Counted from the stretch's first letter, positions 16,357-25,683 are shown. The stretch: DNA of 64,000 nt from Candidatus Thiosymbion ectosymbiont of Catanema sp. Cochon2018 (GCA_011392765.1 WYCW01000005.1:1-64000), one strand, 5' to 3'. Notes: generated from the sequence alone by a model not told the origin. Program-made: numbers and translations.

Positions 16357-17226
16357 TTATCCGGTCTTGCTTCGGGTCCCGGCAGCGATAACGGACAACC
16401 TTGCCCGATGGCGCGCAAGGGCGCGCATCGAGAGTACGGAGACGACATAGAGGCTGCCTGCGAGCAAGACGATGGTAGGACCTGCGGGCAAATCGGGTCC
16501 GTACGACACGGCTAGCCCGAGGGTACTGACCGCAGCCCCGAGCAGGGTAGCGAGCAGCATCATAGCGCCCAGGGAATGGACATAGTGACCGGCGACGGCG
16601 GCAGGCAGGGTCAAGAGCGCCAGGACCAGGATGAGGCCCACCACCTGGATCAGGAGTACCACGGTAACGGCGACCAGCACCAACAACAGTAGATAGAAAA
16701 AGGTCACCGGGATGTCCCGCAGCCGCGCGTGCTCTTCGTCGAAGGCGACGGCGAGGAACTGGTAGCGATAGGCGCCGACAACGACCAGCAGCAGCACATC
16801 CAGGCTCCCCATGAACCACAGGCTCTCCGCCGGCACCAGCAGGATGTTGCCGAACAGATAGCTCATGAGGTCCGTCCCATAGCCCAGCGTTTTGGCGATG
16901 AACAGGATGCCCACCGCCATGCCGATCGCCCACAAGGCACCGATCAAGGTGTCTTCCCGGGCCTGCCACCGCAGCCGGACCCAACCGATCAGCAGTGCCG
17001 CGATGACGGCGGCGGCGAGGGCCCCGATCAGGGGATCGAAGCCGAAGTAGAGGGCCGCGCCCATGCCCCCCAGTACCGAGTGAGCGATACCGCCGGCAAG
17101 AAAAGCGATTCGCTTGACCACCACATAGGTCCCCATCAGACCGCAGCCGATACTCGCCAGCAGGCCTGCGACCAGGGCGGTCTGCAGAAAGGTATGCTCG
17201 GACAGGGCCGCAAAGAACTCGGACAT
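16357..17226 (-). CDS. znuB: Zinc/manganese-type ABC transporter permease (ZnuB-like)
   Basis: A 289-residue integral membrane protein of the ABC-3 family with about eight hydrophobic segments, starting MSEFFAALSEHTFLQTALVAG. Conserved blocks YVVVKRIAFLAGGIAHSVLGG and LLTLPAAVAGHYV match ZnuB/MntB-type permeases. It forms the transmembrane channel for the adjacent ATPase and periplasmic binding protein. Its ATG overlaps the TAA of the ATPase gene by one base (TAATG), which indicates coupled translation. Gene order A-C-B and the His-rich loop of the binding protein favour zinc over manganese. Confidence 0.9.
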   Translation of the reverse strand: MSEFFAALSEHTFLQTALVAGLLASIGCGLMGTYVVVKRIAFLAGGIAHSVLGGMGAALYFGFDPLIGALAAAVIAALLIGWVRLRWQAREDTLIGALWAIGMAVGILFIAKTLGYGTDLMSYLFGNILLVPAESLWFMGSLDVLLLVVVGAYRYQFLAVAFDEEHARLRDIPVTFFYLLLLVLVAVTVVLLIQVVGLILVLALLTLPAAVAGHYVHSLGAMMLLATLLGAAVSTLGLAVSYGPDLPAGPTIVLLAGSLYVVSVLSMRALARHRARLSVIAAGTRSKTG

Positions 17227-17984
17227 TAGTGCCGGTGCGCCACCATGCGCACCTGCCCCCCATACAAGGCCCGAATGACCCGACCGTCGACCGCATCGGT
17301 GCGGTGACAGACCAAGGTGCGGTTGAGACAGGCGACGCGGGCGACATAGCCGGAAATGAAGCCCACATCATGGGACACTACCAGGATCGTCATCCGCGCA
17401 TTCAGCCGTTTGAGCAAGTCGAAGATATCGCTCTCCAGGCGCAGGTCGATATTCGCCGTCGGCTCGTCCAGAATCATGACCGCCGGCTCGGAGGCCAGGG
17501 CCCGCGCCAACAGCACTCGCTGCAGTTGTCCCCCGGACAGACTGCCGACCTGCCGCCGTGCCAGGTCTGCCGCTTCGACCTCTTCCAAGACCCGCCGGAC
17601 GACCTGCCGGTCCGCCTTGCCGACGCGGATGGGCGCCCAGACACCCAACCGACCCGCCGGCGACCACCGACCGATCCTTCCGAGCAACACCGCCTGCTCC
17701 ACGGTGATCGGAAACTCCCTGGAAAAGCTGGGGTACTGAGGGACATACCCGAGCCGTCGTGTCGCCGCGCGCGGTTCGTATCCCAATACAGTGATATGGC
17801 CGGACTGGGGCTCGAGCAGTCCCAGAATCAGCTTGAGCAGGGTGCTCTTGCCGCCCGCATTGGGACCGACGATACCCAGAAACTCACCCGCTTCGACCCG
17901 GAGATTCACGTCTTCGAGCACGGGCGCCGTTCCGTACGAGAAGGTGAGGTCTCGGACCTCGATGACGGATTGCGGTGACGTCAC
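17226..17984 (-). CDS. znuC: Zinc ABC transporter ATPase (ZnuC-like)
   Basis: 252 residues from the GTG that overlaps the TGA stop of the upstream binding-protein gene (GTGA). A longer frame from 18011 would run into that gene and lacks family support. ABC ATPase motifs are complete: Walker A GPNAGGKST, Q-loop YVPQYPSF, signature LSGGQLQRVLLARAL, Walker B VMILDEPTANID and the H-loop VVSHD. It energises metal import through the permease encoded next. The order Asn-Ala-Gly-Gly in Walker A is common in this subfamily. Confidence 0.92.
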   Translation of the reverse strand: MTSPQSVIEVRDLTFSYGTAPVLEDVNLRVEAGEFLGIVGPNAGGKSTLLKLILGLLEPQSGHITVLGYEPRAATRRLGYVPQYPSFSREFPITVEQAVLLGRIGRWSPAGRLGVWAPIRVGKADRQVVRRVLEEVEAADLARRQVGSLSGGQLQRVLLARALASEPAVMILDEPTANIDLRLESDIFDLLKRLNARMTILVVSHDVGFISGYVARVACLNRTLVCHRTDAVDGRVIRALYGGQVRMVAHRH

Positions 17985-18928
17985 CGGCGGAGTGCCTCGG
18001 CAATCTGCCACGCCACCCGGCGCAGATTGGCAACATAATCCGCGGCAAGCGGATCGATGGCCAAGACCTGCCCGCCGATGGCGCGCGCGACCTGTTCGGC
18101 CGACCTTCCGGAGAACTGGGGCTGGACGAAGATGACTTTTATCCGTTCGCGCCGCGCCTGCTCGATCAGGGCCATCAGGGCCCGGGGGCCCGGCTCCTTA
18201 CCCGCCTTCTCGATGGGGATCTGGGTCAGGCCATAGGCAGCGGCAAAATAATCCCAGGTCGGATGGAAGACCATGAATTTGCGGTTGGACATCGGTGCGA
18301 GGAGCGACCGGATTTCACGATCCAAGGCATCCAGTTCCGCCGCGAACGCCCGGTAGTTGCGTCTGAAATCCTCCGCGTTCCCCGGATCGAGCCCGATCAG
18401 CTTGTCGCGGATCCTACCCGCCATCCGTTTGACCAGAATCGGGTCGGTCCAGACGTGGGAATCGCGCTCATCGGCCGGGTGGTGTTTGTCCCGGTGACCC
18501 TGTTCGGCGATTGCTCCCCCATGTCCCTCCTTGTGGTCATGCCCGCTTGGATTGTGCAGATCCAGCCCCGAATGCGCGTCGAGTATCCGCATCTCCCGGT
18601 TGGCGGAACGGATACGCCCCATCCAGGCGTGCTCGAAAGGGACGCCGATTCGAACATAGAGAGCGGCATCGCTCAAGGCGGCAAGCTGACGCGGGGTCGG
18701 CTCATAGGTGTGGGGATCGTAGCCGGGCCGCACCATGGTATGCACCTCCACGTGCCGGCCTCCGACCCGCTCCACAAAGGTCTGCTGGGGCGGCACGCTC
18801 ACAATCACGCGCAACGCCTCACCCTCGGCCATGCCCGGCCCGACCCCGAACACCCCGCCGAAGCAAACCCCGAGGATACAGGCAAGCACAAGGTGCGATA
18901 AGAAATAGGCTTTTGCTCTTCGGATCAT
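17981..18928 (-). CDS. znuA: Periplasmic zinc-binding protein (ZnuA-like)
   Basis: 315 residues with an N-terminal signal peptide (hydrophobic LVLACILGVCFGGVFGV) and the cluster A-I metal-binding fold. Metal-ligand regions are DPHTYEPTP, the SHVWTDP block and VFHPTWDYFAAAYGL. Between the first two is a long loop rich in His, Asp and Glu (around residues 128-155: NPSGHDHKEGHGG and GHRDKHHPADERDSH), typical of zinc-specific ZnuA. It delivers metal to the ZnuBC permease. It is first in a tightly overlapping operon. No convincing Zur operator was seen in the repeat-filled 5' region. Confidence 0.92.
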   Translation of the reverse strand: MIRRAKAYFLSHLVLACILGVCFGGVFGVGPGMAEGEALRVIVSVPPQQTFVERVGGRHVEVHTMVRPGYDPHTYEPTPRQLAALSDAALYVRIGVPFEHAWMGRIRSANREMRILDAHSGLDLHNPSGHDHKEGHGGAIAEQGHRDKHHPADERDSHVWTDPILVKRMAGRIRDKLIGLDPGNAEDFRRNYRAFAAELDALDREIRSLLAPMSNRKFMVFHPTWDYFAAAYGLTQIPIEKAGKEPGPRALMALIEQARRERIKVIFVQPQFSGRSAEQVARAIGGQVLAIDPLAADYVANLRRVAWQIAEALRR

Positions 18929-19114
18929 GGATTCCGACCTTAAACGACATCCTTTATCCGCAGATTACGCAGATTTTCACAGATTATTTCGTTTTTCGGG
19001 CGCCTTGAAAAATAGGTGTTTCATCAATCAAGCGATTTCAGGCCATTGATTGTTCATACGTATTGTTTCTCTCCTGCCTTTTTCTCCGGCCCATGGGCAG
19101 AGGTGGAGCACTGA

Positions 19115-19141
19115 CAAAAAAGCCCCTCTGGGAGGGGCTTA
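19115..19141 (-). terminator. Rho-independent terminator of the tRNA cluster
   Basis: On the minus strand AGCCCCTC pairs with GAGGGGCT across a short loop and is followed by a run of six T. It lies about 70 nt beyond the last tRNA (Lys) and fits the end of the tRNA transcript. Confidence 0.85.
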
Positions 19142-19210
19142 TGGGCATGGATGAGTACTGACGACAGGCCCGATCTGCGACGTGCCGGTGTAGCCTCAAC
19201 GATGGCAATT

Positions 19211-19286
19211 TGGTGGGCCGTGTAGGATTCGAACCTACGACCAATGGATTAAGAGTCCACTGCTCTACCAGCTGAGCTAACGGCCC
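19211..19286 (-). tRNA. tRNA-Lys (CTT)
   Basis: 76 nt including encoded CCA. Acceptor GGGCCGT pairs with ACGGCCC; the anticodon loop is CTCTTAA (anticodon CTT); the T arm carries GGTTCGAATC. Last of four tRNAs transcribed on the minus strand. Confidence 0.95.
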
Positions 19287-19376
19287 TGAGTCGAGAATGC
19301 GGATTCAATGAAGATGGCTGAAGTGTTTTGCGGGCACCTTCTCGGCCTCCCCAAGAGGTGGGATTTATCCGAAAAT

Positions 19377-19453
19377 TGGGGTGGACGATGGGGATCGAAC
19401 CCACGGCCACAGGAGCCACAATCCTGTGCTCTACCAACTGAGCTACGTCCACC
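19377..19453 (-). tRNA. tRNA-His (GTG)
   Basis: 77 nt with encoded CCA and the extra 5' G (position -1) that marks tRNA-His, paired to C73. Acceptor begins GGTGGACG and the anticodon region reads GATTGTGGC, giving anticodon GTG. Confidence 0.95.
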
Positions 19454-19474
19454 ATTGAAAACAATCATCACTGC

Positions 19475-19551
19475 TGGCACCCCGGGAGGGACTCGAACCC
19501 CCGACCCAGAGCTTAGAAGGCTCTTGCTCTATCCGCCTGAGCTACCGGGGC
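19475..19551 (-). tRNA. tRNA-Arg (TCT)
   Basis: 77 nt with encoded CCA. Acceptor GCCCCGG pairs with CCGGGGT (one G-T pair), and the anticodon loop CTTCTAA gives anticodon TCT, which reads AGA/AGG codons. Confidence 0.94.
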
Positions 19552-19600
19552 TCGAACCACTTCACGGAAACCGGTATACCGTTTCCCCCCATCACCTCAG

Positions 19601-19677
<77 letters not shown>

Positions 19678-20077
19678 CCGCTCTCGGATATGATCCCGAC
19701 ACGCAGGAGCGAGGATGATACTCAGCCCTTCCAATTTCGTCAAACCGACCGAGGTTCCGGCAGGGCGAGCGCACATAAGTTTCTTTCCGATCAACGAATT
19801 GTTTCCAGCTACCAGCTTCCGGCAGTTGGTAACGCTGTCTTTGTCTATCCGCAGATCGAGCAGATTTTCACAAATGAAAAACGAAATAATCTGCGGATCA
19901 AAAAAGATCGTGGCAGACAGACCTGTTTGCCGCCAGGCAGGTGATACCTGTTGCACGTGAATATTTCGCCGCGACGCACGCCCCCCGCACCCGATAGCAG
20001 CACCTCACTTACCAGAATATTCACGTGCAACGGGTATAGCTTTCCCTACACCGGAAGGGTTCCAGTCCTGCCCGGTC
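19678..20077. repeat. Intergenic region with two palindromic elements
   Basis: No gene is supported. It holds a degenerate copy of the CCGCAGATT word pair at 19846-19900 and, at 19944-20037, a 94-bp element with inverted arms. The tRNA promoter should lie at about 19690-19760 but is not clear-cut. Confidence 0.5.
19944..20037. repeat. 94-bp element with 22-bp inverted arms
   Basis: ATACCTGTTGCACGTGAATA on the left is mirrored by TATTCACGTGCAACGGGTAT on the right (one mismatch in about 22). The loop is GC-rich and non-coding. It resembles a miniature mobile element; no second copy is in the window. Confidence 0.6.
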
Positions 20078-22459
20078 TCAACCGGTAATGGCCGCGAATA
20101 CCGCCGGCAATCGTTCCGGTAGTCGTTCCACATGATCTACGATGGAGTAGCTGTTCTCCCCGAAGATCCGGGCCACGTAGCGGTCGGCGTTGGGGTCCAG
20201 GGTCAGGCAATAGGTGTAGACACCCTGCCTGGCCAGGTCTTCCACCGCCTTCTTGGTGTCGTGGCGCAGATATTGGGGATCGCGCTCGTCGATGTCGGCG
20301 GGCTCGCCGTCGGTGATGAGCAGCACCAGCCGCTTCTGGGCCGACTGCTGGGTCAGGTGCCAACCGGCGTGGCGCAGGGCCGCGCCCATGCGGGTGGAAA
20401 GACCGCCCTGCATACCGGCCATGCGGGACTTGGCATCGTCGTCATAGGACTGATTGAAGTCCTTGAAGCGGTAGTATTGGACGTCGTGGCGGCCGTCGGA
20501 GGCGAAGCCGTGGACGGCGAAGTTGTCGCCGATGGCGTCGATGGCCCAGGCCAACAGGCCGGTGGATTCCCGGGTGAGATCCAGGATCGAGGGGGCCGTA
20601 TCGTAATCGGGGTCGCCCTCCTGCACGCCGATCTTCTCGTTGGTGGACTCGGAGAGGTCCATGAGCACCAGGATGGAGAGGTCGCGGATGTGGCGATCGA
20701 TGCGAATGCTGATGCGCGGGTCCGGCATGACGCCACGCCGGATGTCGATCATGGCCCGCACCGCGGCGTTGAGATCCAGCTCCTCTCCCTCCTCGTAGCC
20801 GCGACGGCGCACGATGCCCTGGGGCTGTAGGGCATCGATCAGGTGGCGGATGCGGCTGGCAATGGGCTTGTATTTGATGAGGATCTCGTCCATGCGCTCG
20901 GGGTCGTCCTTACCCTGCCGGCGCTCGATGACCGTGGCCCAGTCCGGTCGGAAGAGCTGGACGTGATAGTCCCATTCCTGATAGTGATAGGGGTCGGAGA
21001 CCGGTTCCTTACCCCACATTTCGTTGTAGCTGACCCCCTCATCCTCGTAAGGGAAGAGCTCGGTGGCGCAGATCCAGACCTCCTGGGCATCGTCACCGGC
21101 GAGTTCGCAATCCACCTCATTGGCCATCTCTACGGCGGAGACGTATTTGCGCACCTGCTGTTGATGCTCGGGCAGATAGTCCAGCCCTGCCTCCACAAAC
21201 ATGTTCTCGGTGAATGCCCAGATATACCGGTTGTCGTCCCGGTAGGGGATGGGCCAGCTCTCCATAACCCGCAGATTGGGCAGGGCGACCTGCTGAATAA
21301 CCTTGTTGTAGAAGGTGACCCCTGCGTCCCAGCTGATTTGGTTGTCGTCGGCGCGGGTCTCCAACTGGCGGCGAAAATCGGAGGCCGTGTCGTTGATCAG
21401 GGGCTCTTCGTCCCGGTAGTGGGGATCGAGCAGGGCGGTGGCCAGGCGCATCATCGTGTCCATCATGGGGTGGAGCTCGATGAATTCATCGTCCGGGGTC
21501 ATGGGGGCCGTAAAGAAGCTGAGCCACAGCTTGCGCAGTCCGGGAAAATCCCGTATCGCCAGGTGTTCGACCCGAGCGTCTTCGAATAGCTCGATGAGCT
21601 TCATCTGGGCGGGACTCAGCTGCTCGGCGCTGATCGGTTGGCGGGTGTAGACCATGTGGGCCGCGCAGTGGGCGGCACTTGCCCGGTAGACCTCCATACC
21701 CGAGATACCGCGGAAGGGATCGAAGGCGTCCGGCAAATGGATCTGGAAGTCTTCGATGAAGGGTTTTAAGCCCTGGCGGGTCTCGTAGTCGCCGGAGGTG
21801 GGGCGCATGAAGAAGGCGCGGGCCCAGAGAGCGCGCAGATAGAAGTTGAGCTTGCGCTGGTTGTCGACGAACAGGGTCCCGCGGCGTTCCTTCTGGAGCA
21901 CGGACCGGGACGACTCCGTCTTGAGGCCGAAGTAGGCCATCTGTCCGTCCAGGTCCCGCTGATGGGCCTGGGCGCCCCACAGGGCCCACCGACGCAATCC
22001 TCCCAGGGTGAGCTTGGAGAGCAGCTCGTCCATATTTTCCATCATCGGACGCAGCCCCCGCGGGGCCTTGCCGGCGAGCTGATGGAGCAGCTTGAGGTAG
22101 CCACGCATCACGTCGGCATCGCCGAGCCGGTTCGCGGCCAGGGGCATGTTGGCCATCATCAGGGTGACTACGGTCCCGGAGGTGTGGGATGCCAGCTTCA
22201 TCAGGGCGCTGACGATGTCGGGGATGACGTCCTCCCCCAGCTCCTTGGCCACGCCGGGCATCTCCTGGACATAGGTCAGGATCAGGTCCTCCCCTTTGTT
22301 CAGGGTACCCATGGCCTTCATGCCCGTGAGGTAGTGGTCGAGCCCCTGGGGAGACATGACCCGGGCCGCCTCGTGATAGCTCGACTCGAGCGCCTGGTGG
22401 TGCTCGTGTCCCGGCTCGGTGTTGAGGCCGGTGATGTATTCGGAGAAATCGATGGTCAT
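20078..22459 (-). CDS. cbbO: Rubisco activase adaptor CbbO (VWA protein)
   Basis: A 793-residue protein. The long N-terminal helical part (ITGLNTEPGHEHHQ onward) is typical of CbbO/NorD. The C-terminal von Willebrand A domain carries a full MIDAS: DLSES at residues 601-605, a threonine in the loop, and ITDGEPADIDE. CbbO binds inhibited Rubisco through its VWA domain and, with the AAA+ hexamer CbbQ, removes inhibitory sugar phosphates. NorD of denitrifiers is the close alternative, but no nor genes are present and cbbQ lies nearby at 27468 on the same strand. cbbQ and cbbO are usually adjacent; here about 5 kb, including the aldolase gene and decayed accessory genes, separates them. Confidence 0.88.
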   Translation of the reverse strand: MTIDFSEYITGLNTEPGHEHHQALESSYHEAARVMSPQGLDHYLTGMKAMGTLNKGEDLILTYVQEMPGVAKELGEDVIPDIVSALMKLASHTSGTVVTLMMANMPLAANRLGDADVMRGYLKLLHQLAGKAPRGLRPMMENMDELLSKLTLGGLRRWALWGAQAHQRDLDGQMAYFGLKTESSRSVLQKERRGTLFVDNQRKLNFYLRALWARAFFMRPTSGDYETRQGLKPFIEDFQIHLPDAFDPFRGISGMEVYRASAAHCAAHMVYTRQPISAEQLSPAQMKLIELFEDARVEHLAIRDFPGLRKLWLSFFTAPMTPDDEFIELHPMMDTMMRLATALLDPHYRDEEPLINDTASDFRRQLETRADDNQISWDAGVTFYNKVIQQVALPNLRVMESWPIPYRDDNRYIWAFTENMFVEAGLDYLPEHQQQVRKYVSAVEMANEVDCELAGDDAQEVWICATELFPYEDEGVSYNEMWGKEPVSDPYHYQEWDYHVQLFRPDWATVIERRQGKDDPERMDEILIKYKPIASRIRHLIDALQPQGIVRRRGYEEGEELDLNAAVRAMIDIRRGVMPDPRISIRIDRHIRDLSILVLMDLSESTNEKIGVQEGDPDYDTAPSILDLTRESTGLLAWAIDAIGDNFAVHGFASDGRHDVQYYRFKDFNQSYDDDAKSRMAGMQGGLSTRMGAALRHAGWHLTQQSAQKRLVLLITDGEPADIDERDPQYLRHDTKKAVEDLARQGVYTYCLTLDPNADRYVARIFGENSYSIVDHVERLPERLPAVFAAITG

Positions 22460-22638
22460 GGTTTCACCTTAAAAGCAATCCTGGATTATTCGGTGCTGTT
22501 TGGGAGACCGGACATGTTGCGTTGCGACGCACCAAGGCGCGCTGATCGTCCACCGGGTCAGTGCCGGCGTCTTAACCCACACCTACGCCTGCATTACCCC
22601 CCGCGCAGCCCTCGCGTCATCAGGTGTAGGTTGCATTA

Positions 22639-22780
22639 GAGACTGTCTAAAAAGAAAGTCTCTTAGTACCCCTTTGTGGCTTTGTGCCTTTGTGTGATGT
22701 TCTTCATTTCTCACATAAAGCCACGAAGACACGAAGAATTTTTCATTTTTAAATCAAGGTGTTAGTTTTTAGACAGCCTC
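22639..22780. mobile_element. MITE-B, 142 bp, with TTA duplication
   Basis: Inverted ends GAGACTGTCTAAAAA and TTTTTAGACAGCCTC, flanked on both sides by TTA. The interior carries the CACGAAGACACGAAG word and no coding. The right half recurs at 43576-43659. Ends of this type belong to DDE insertion sequences, so it is probably mobilised in trans. Confidence 0.75.
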
Positions 22781-22937
22781 TTAGCTGTGCGGGGAAACGT
22801 TTCGGAGGGCAACGGCATCGAACGCGGCATAACGTAACACGATGCCTGGAACAAGCCCCCTTCTGTGTACTAAAATAATACTAATTGATGTCAAATTAGT
22901 AGTTCCGGTATCACAAATCTCATGATGCTATGCTGCA

Positions 22938-23110
22938 CTAGGGGGCGTTCTCAATTGAGCCAAATCATCATAAAAATCAAGCCCGTAGGCTGGGTTACGG
23001 CCAGGGACGGCGAAACCCGGCACAGGGTATTGCGGATCGGAAAAGCTGGGTTTCGTTCCTCAACCCAGCTACAACACTTAGATGATTTATTGATTGAGAA
23101 CGCCCCCTAG
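22938..23110. mobile_element. MITE-A copy 1, at CTAG
   Basis: A 173-bp element from CTAGGGGGCGTTCTCAATT to its inverted end TGAGAACGCCCCCTAG. The interior contains a second inverted pair (GTAGGCTGGGTT and AACCCAGCTAC). Near-identical copies are at 32920-33092 and, inverted, at 54096-54281. The shared TA within CTAG at both ends suggests IS630/Tc1-type targeting. Confidence 0.8.
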
Positions 23111-23153
23111 TTGTCTGTTGTCAGATGCAAGCCCTCGTTAACCAGTCGCCGGT

Positions 23154-23770
23154 TCAGTCATCCGGTTCGATGTCGACGAACTTCCTTCTGCCGTGGTCGT
23201 CGACGGCTATCTCGATAACAACCGGCTTGTTGACCATGGGACCGATCACATCATCGACGGCTTCGCCTACATCCGTTACGCGAACATGATCACCCTCGAC
23301 CGTGACCTCGAGCCAGTCTTTGTCCAGGTGGAGCGCCCTCAAGATGCCGGTCAGAGATTCTCGTCGTGTAGTGGGTGCCTCCTCCTCTCGGCGGACCGAG
23401 CGTATGGCCTTGTTGACTGTCTTCCTTCTCCCGCACGCTCCCTTACTTGTTCGCTCCAGACCGACTGGAGGAGGTTTCTCAGCTGCTCTCTTGCGAATCC
23501 TGGCAGAGACGTAGAGGCCATCCAGTTGATGGCTAGTGTCTCCGCATCTTGGAAACGCGTGGCTTTGTAGTAGAGCGACACTGCACTGACGGCACAGACC
23601 CCGAGGGTCCGCGTCTTTGACGGATCGAGATCGGCGAGGGCAGCCTTCTCGGCTTCGGCCGCTTCGGCGTAAAGTTCTTCGGCCAAGGCGCGGTCGCCCC
23701 GGCGAAGAGCCTCCTCTGCCGCCGCGGCGCGGGACTCGCTGAGTCTGTGATGTTCAAGCCACGACATCAA
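23154..23770 (-). pseudogene. Decayed repeat-helix protein gene
   Basis: The 5' frame (from 23770) encodes MMSWLEHHRLSESRAAAAEE and alpha-helical TPR-like sequence (EELYAEAAEAEKAALADLD) to about LLQSVWSEQVRERAG. A second frame then carries VNKAIRSVRREEEAP and joins without a stop into RALHLDKDWLEVTVEGDHVR, ending VDIEPDD. The two halves read as the N- and C-terminal ends of one larger protein that suffered an internal deletion with a frameshift near 23430. Function unknown. The neighbouring gene upstream is decayed in the same way and was probably its partner. Confidence 0.55.
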
Positions 23771-24302
23771 TCTTCCAACGTTGCGAGCATGACGAGGGCT
23801 GCCTTGAAGCCGACGACCCCTGCCATCGCGGGCAGGTTACTGTCACCTGCAGCGGCCTGCTTCAGCTTCTTCTTGAGCCGCTGGGCCACGGCTGTTTCGT
23901 TTCCGCGATCGACACCAGAGACCTCGAAGCGCAGACAATCTTCCAGGTCCTCGACCGTCTTTCCTTTGGGCGCAATATACCAATCGGCGCCTGTGCATGT
24001 CTCCGCTCGGTGTACAGCAACCAACCCCTCGCTCACCCTCTGCTGCTGCGAGAGCATAGGCGTACGCACCGTCTTCAGTCGCATCGATCTCGTTCGCCCA
24101 CGCGCCCCTCGTCCGGCGGCTCCCAGTCTGCGACTACGAGAGACTTGGTTCCGTTCGAGTCGATATCGATCTCGCGGGGAGACTCATGATGTCGGTCAAG
24201 GCAGACTCGCTCGGCTTCGAAGTAGTAGTTGGCCGTCGCCTCGGTGAGGCCGTCGTGCCGGGTGTGCATGGCGGCGAGCGGGAGCTTGGGTATGACAGTC
24301 AT
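23767..24302 (-). pseudogene. Decayed gene of unknown family, two frameshifts
   Basis: Starts MTVIPKLPLAAMHTRHDGLT and reads EATANYYFEAERVCLDRHH. The sense then passes to a second frame (WANEIDATEDGAYAYALAAA) and to a third (GLVAVHRAETCTGADWYIAP ... FEVSGVDRG ... VAQRLKKKLKQAA). Each piece is co-linear with what looks like one soluble protein of about 180 residues, so at least two indels have broken it. The 3' end overlaps the downstream decayed gene by 4 nt, implying an original two-gene operon. Function unknown. Confidence 0.55.
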
Positions 24303-24343
24303 CGATCGGCGTGCACCTCGCACTGCGGTATGATCGCGCAAAA

Positions 24344-25683
24344 ATGAAAATCCCTCTGTCCCCCCCTGATTACAACCACCTCGGTCGATCGGTCGCGGAG
24401 GCCGGCGCCGAGTATCTGCAACGGCTGCTCACCTCCTCCATTGGTCCGGCCTCGGATGGACGTTATCTGCACTAGGACGCGCTCCGCCACAAGACGCCTC
24501 CTGCGGGTTTTCCCACGAGGACTGGTGGTTCGCCGTCAAAAGTGCCCGCTACCTGCTCTACAAGTCACTCCCACTCCGGGACAAGGCGGATCGCCCATTC
24601 CGGTTCGTGCTCGCCGATCCGGTCCTCAGCCGACTGCACGGCATCGACCGGGATGCATCCGGGCAGATCCGCCCCAAAACCCCGATCGCCAACCCCGAGA
24701 CCCGCGACACCTACTTGGTCAGCTCCCTGGTCGAGGAGGCCATCACCTCCAGCCAGCTGGAAGGCGCCTCGACTACCCGGCAGGTAGCCAAAGAGATGCT
24801 GCGCCAGGGGCGACAGCCGCGGGACAAGAGCGAGCGGATGATCTGCAACAACTTCCAGGCCATGCGTTCGATCTCCGAACGCATCCGCGGGCCCCTGACG
24901 CCGGAAGCCATCCTCGATCTGCACCGCGTCTTGACCCAGGACACCCTGGACGATCCCTCCGCCGCGGGCCGGCTGAGACACCCGCACGAGCGCATCGAGG
25001 TGATCGACCACCGCGTCCTGCACATACCCCCCGCTGCCGATGAACTCCCCGCACGCCTGGATCTGCTGTGTCGATTCGCCAACGAGGCCGACGGCGAGCC
25101 TTTCGTGCATCCGCTCATCCGCGCGATTCTCCTGCACTTTGCGCTCCCCTACGACCACCCCTTCGTCGATGGCAACGGCCGGGTCGCCCGTGCCCTCTTC
25201 TATTGGTCCGCCCTGTCCCGCGGCTATTGGCTCCTGGAATTCGTCTCGATTTCTAGGGTGTTGAAACAGGCCCCGGCCCAATACAGTCGTTCCTACCTGT
25301 TCACCGAAACGGACGACAGCGATGTCACCTATTTCATCATCCACCAGCTGACGGTCATTGCCGAAGCGATCGGGGAACTCCATACCTATTTACGCCGCAA
25401 GGCCGAAGCGCTGCAGGAAACCGAGTCGCTGCTGCACTCGTCCGAGCAACTGCAAACCGCTTTCAATCACCGCCAGCTCGCGCTGATCCGCCACGCCCTT
25501 GGGCATCCAGGTGCACACTACACCATCGCAGGACACCGGCGGAGCCATAACGTGGTCTATCAAACAGCCCGGACCGACTTATTGGGACTGGTCAAGCTTG
25601 GACTCCTGGTAAAGCAAAAACTGGGGCGCTCATTCGTTTTTTTCGCTTCTGCATCGCTCCGGGATCAGTTGGGTAATCTTTAA
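24344..25683 (+). pseudogene. Fic-domain protein with in-frame amber stop
   Basis: From ATG 24344 the frame reads MKIPLSPPDYNHLGRS and is stopped by TAG at 24473-24475 (codon 44). It then runs unbroken to 25683. The distal 400 residues hold the inhibitory helix motif SSQLEG, the Fic active-site loop HPFVDGNGRVAR and a C-terminal winged helix-like region (LIRHALGHPGAHYTIAGH). Fic enzymes transfer AMP or other groups to target proteins; the [S/T]xxxE[G/N] helix before the core marks a self-inhibited class II type. A restart at GTG 24607 could make an active Fic lacking about 87 N-terminal residues. Confidence 0.82.

Larger units (their letters stand above)
22460..23153. repeat. MITE-filled region upstream of cbbO
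   Basis: No gene is supported. It contains MITE-B copy 1 (22639-22780) and MITE-A copy 1 (22938-23110). Between them is about 150 bp of unassigned, partly AT-rich sequence. Confidence 0.6.

Noticed and set aside
22827-22835. GCATAAC box as another attC
   Set aside because: No partner box or fold-back arms are found within 150 bp; a chance heptamer.
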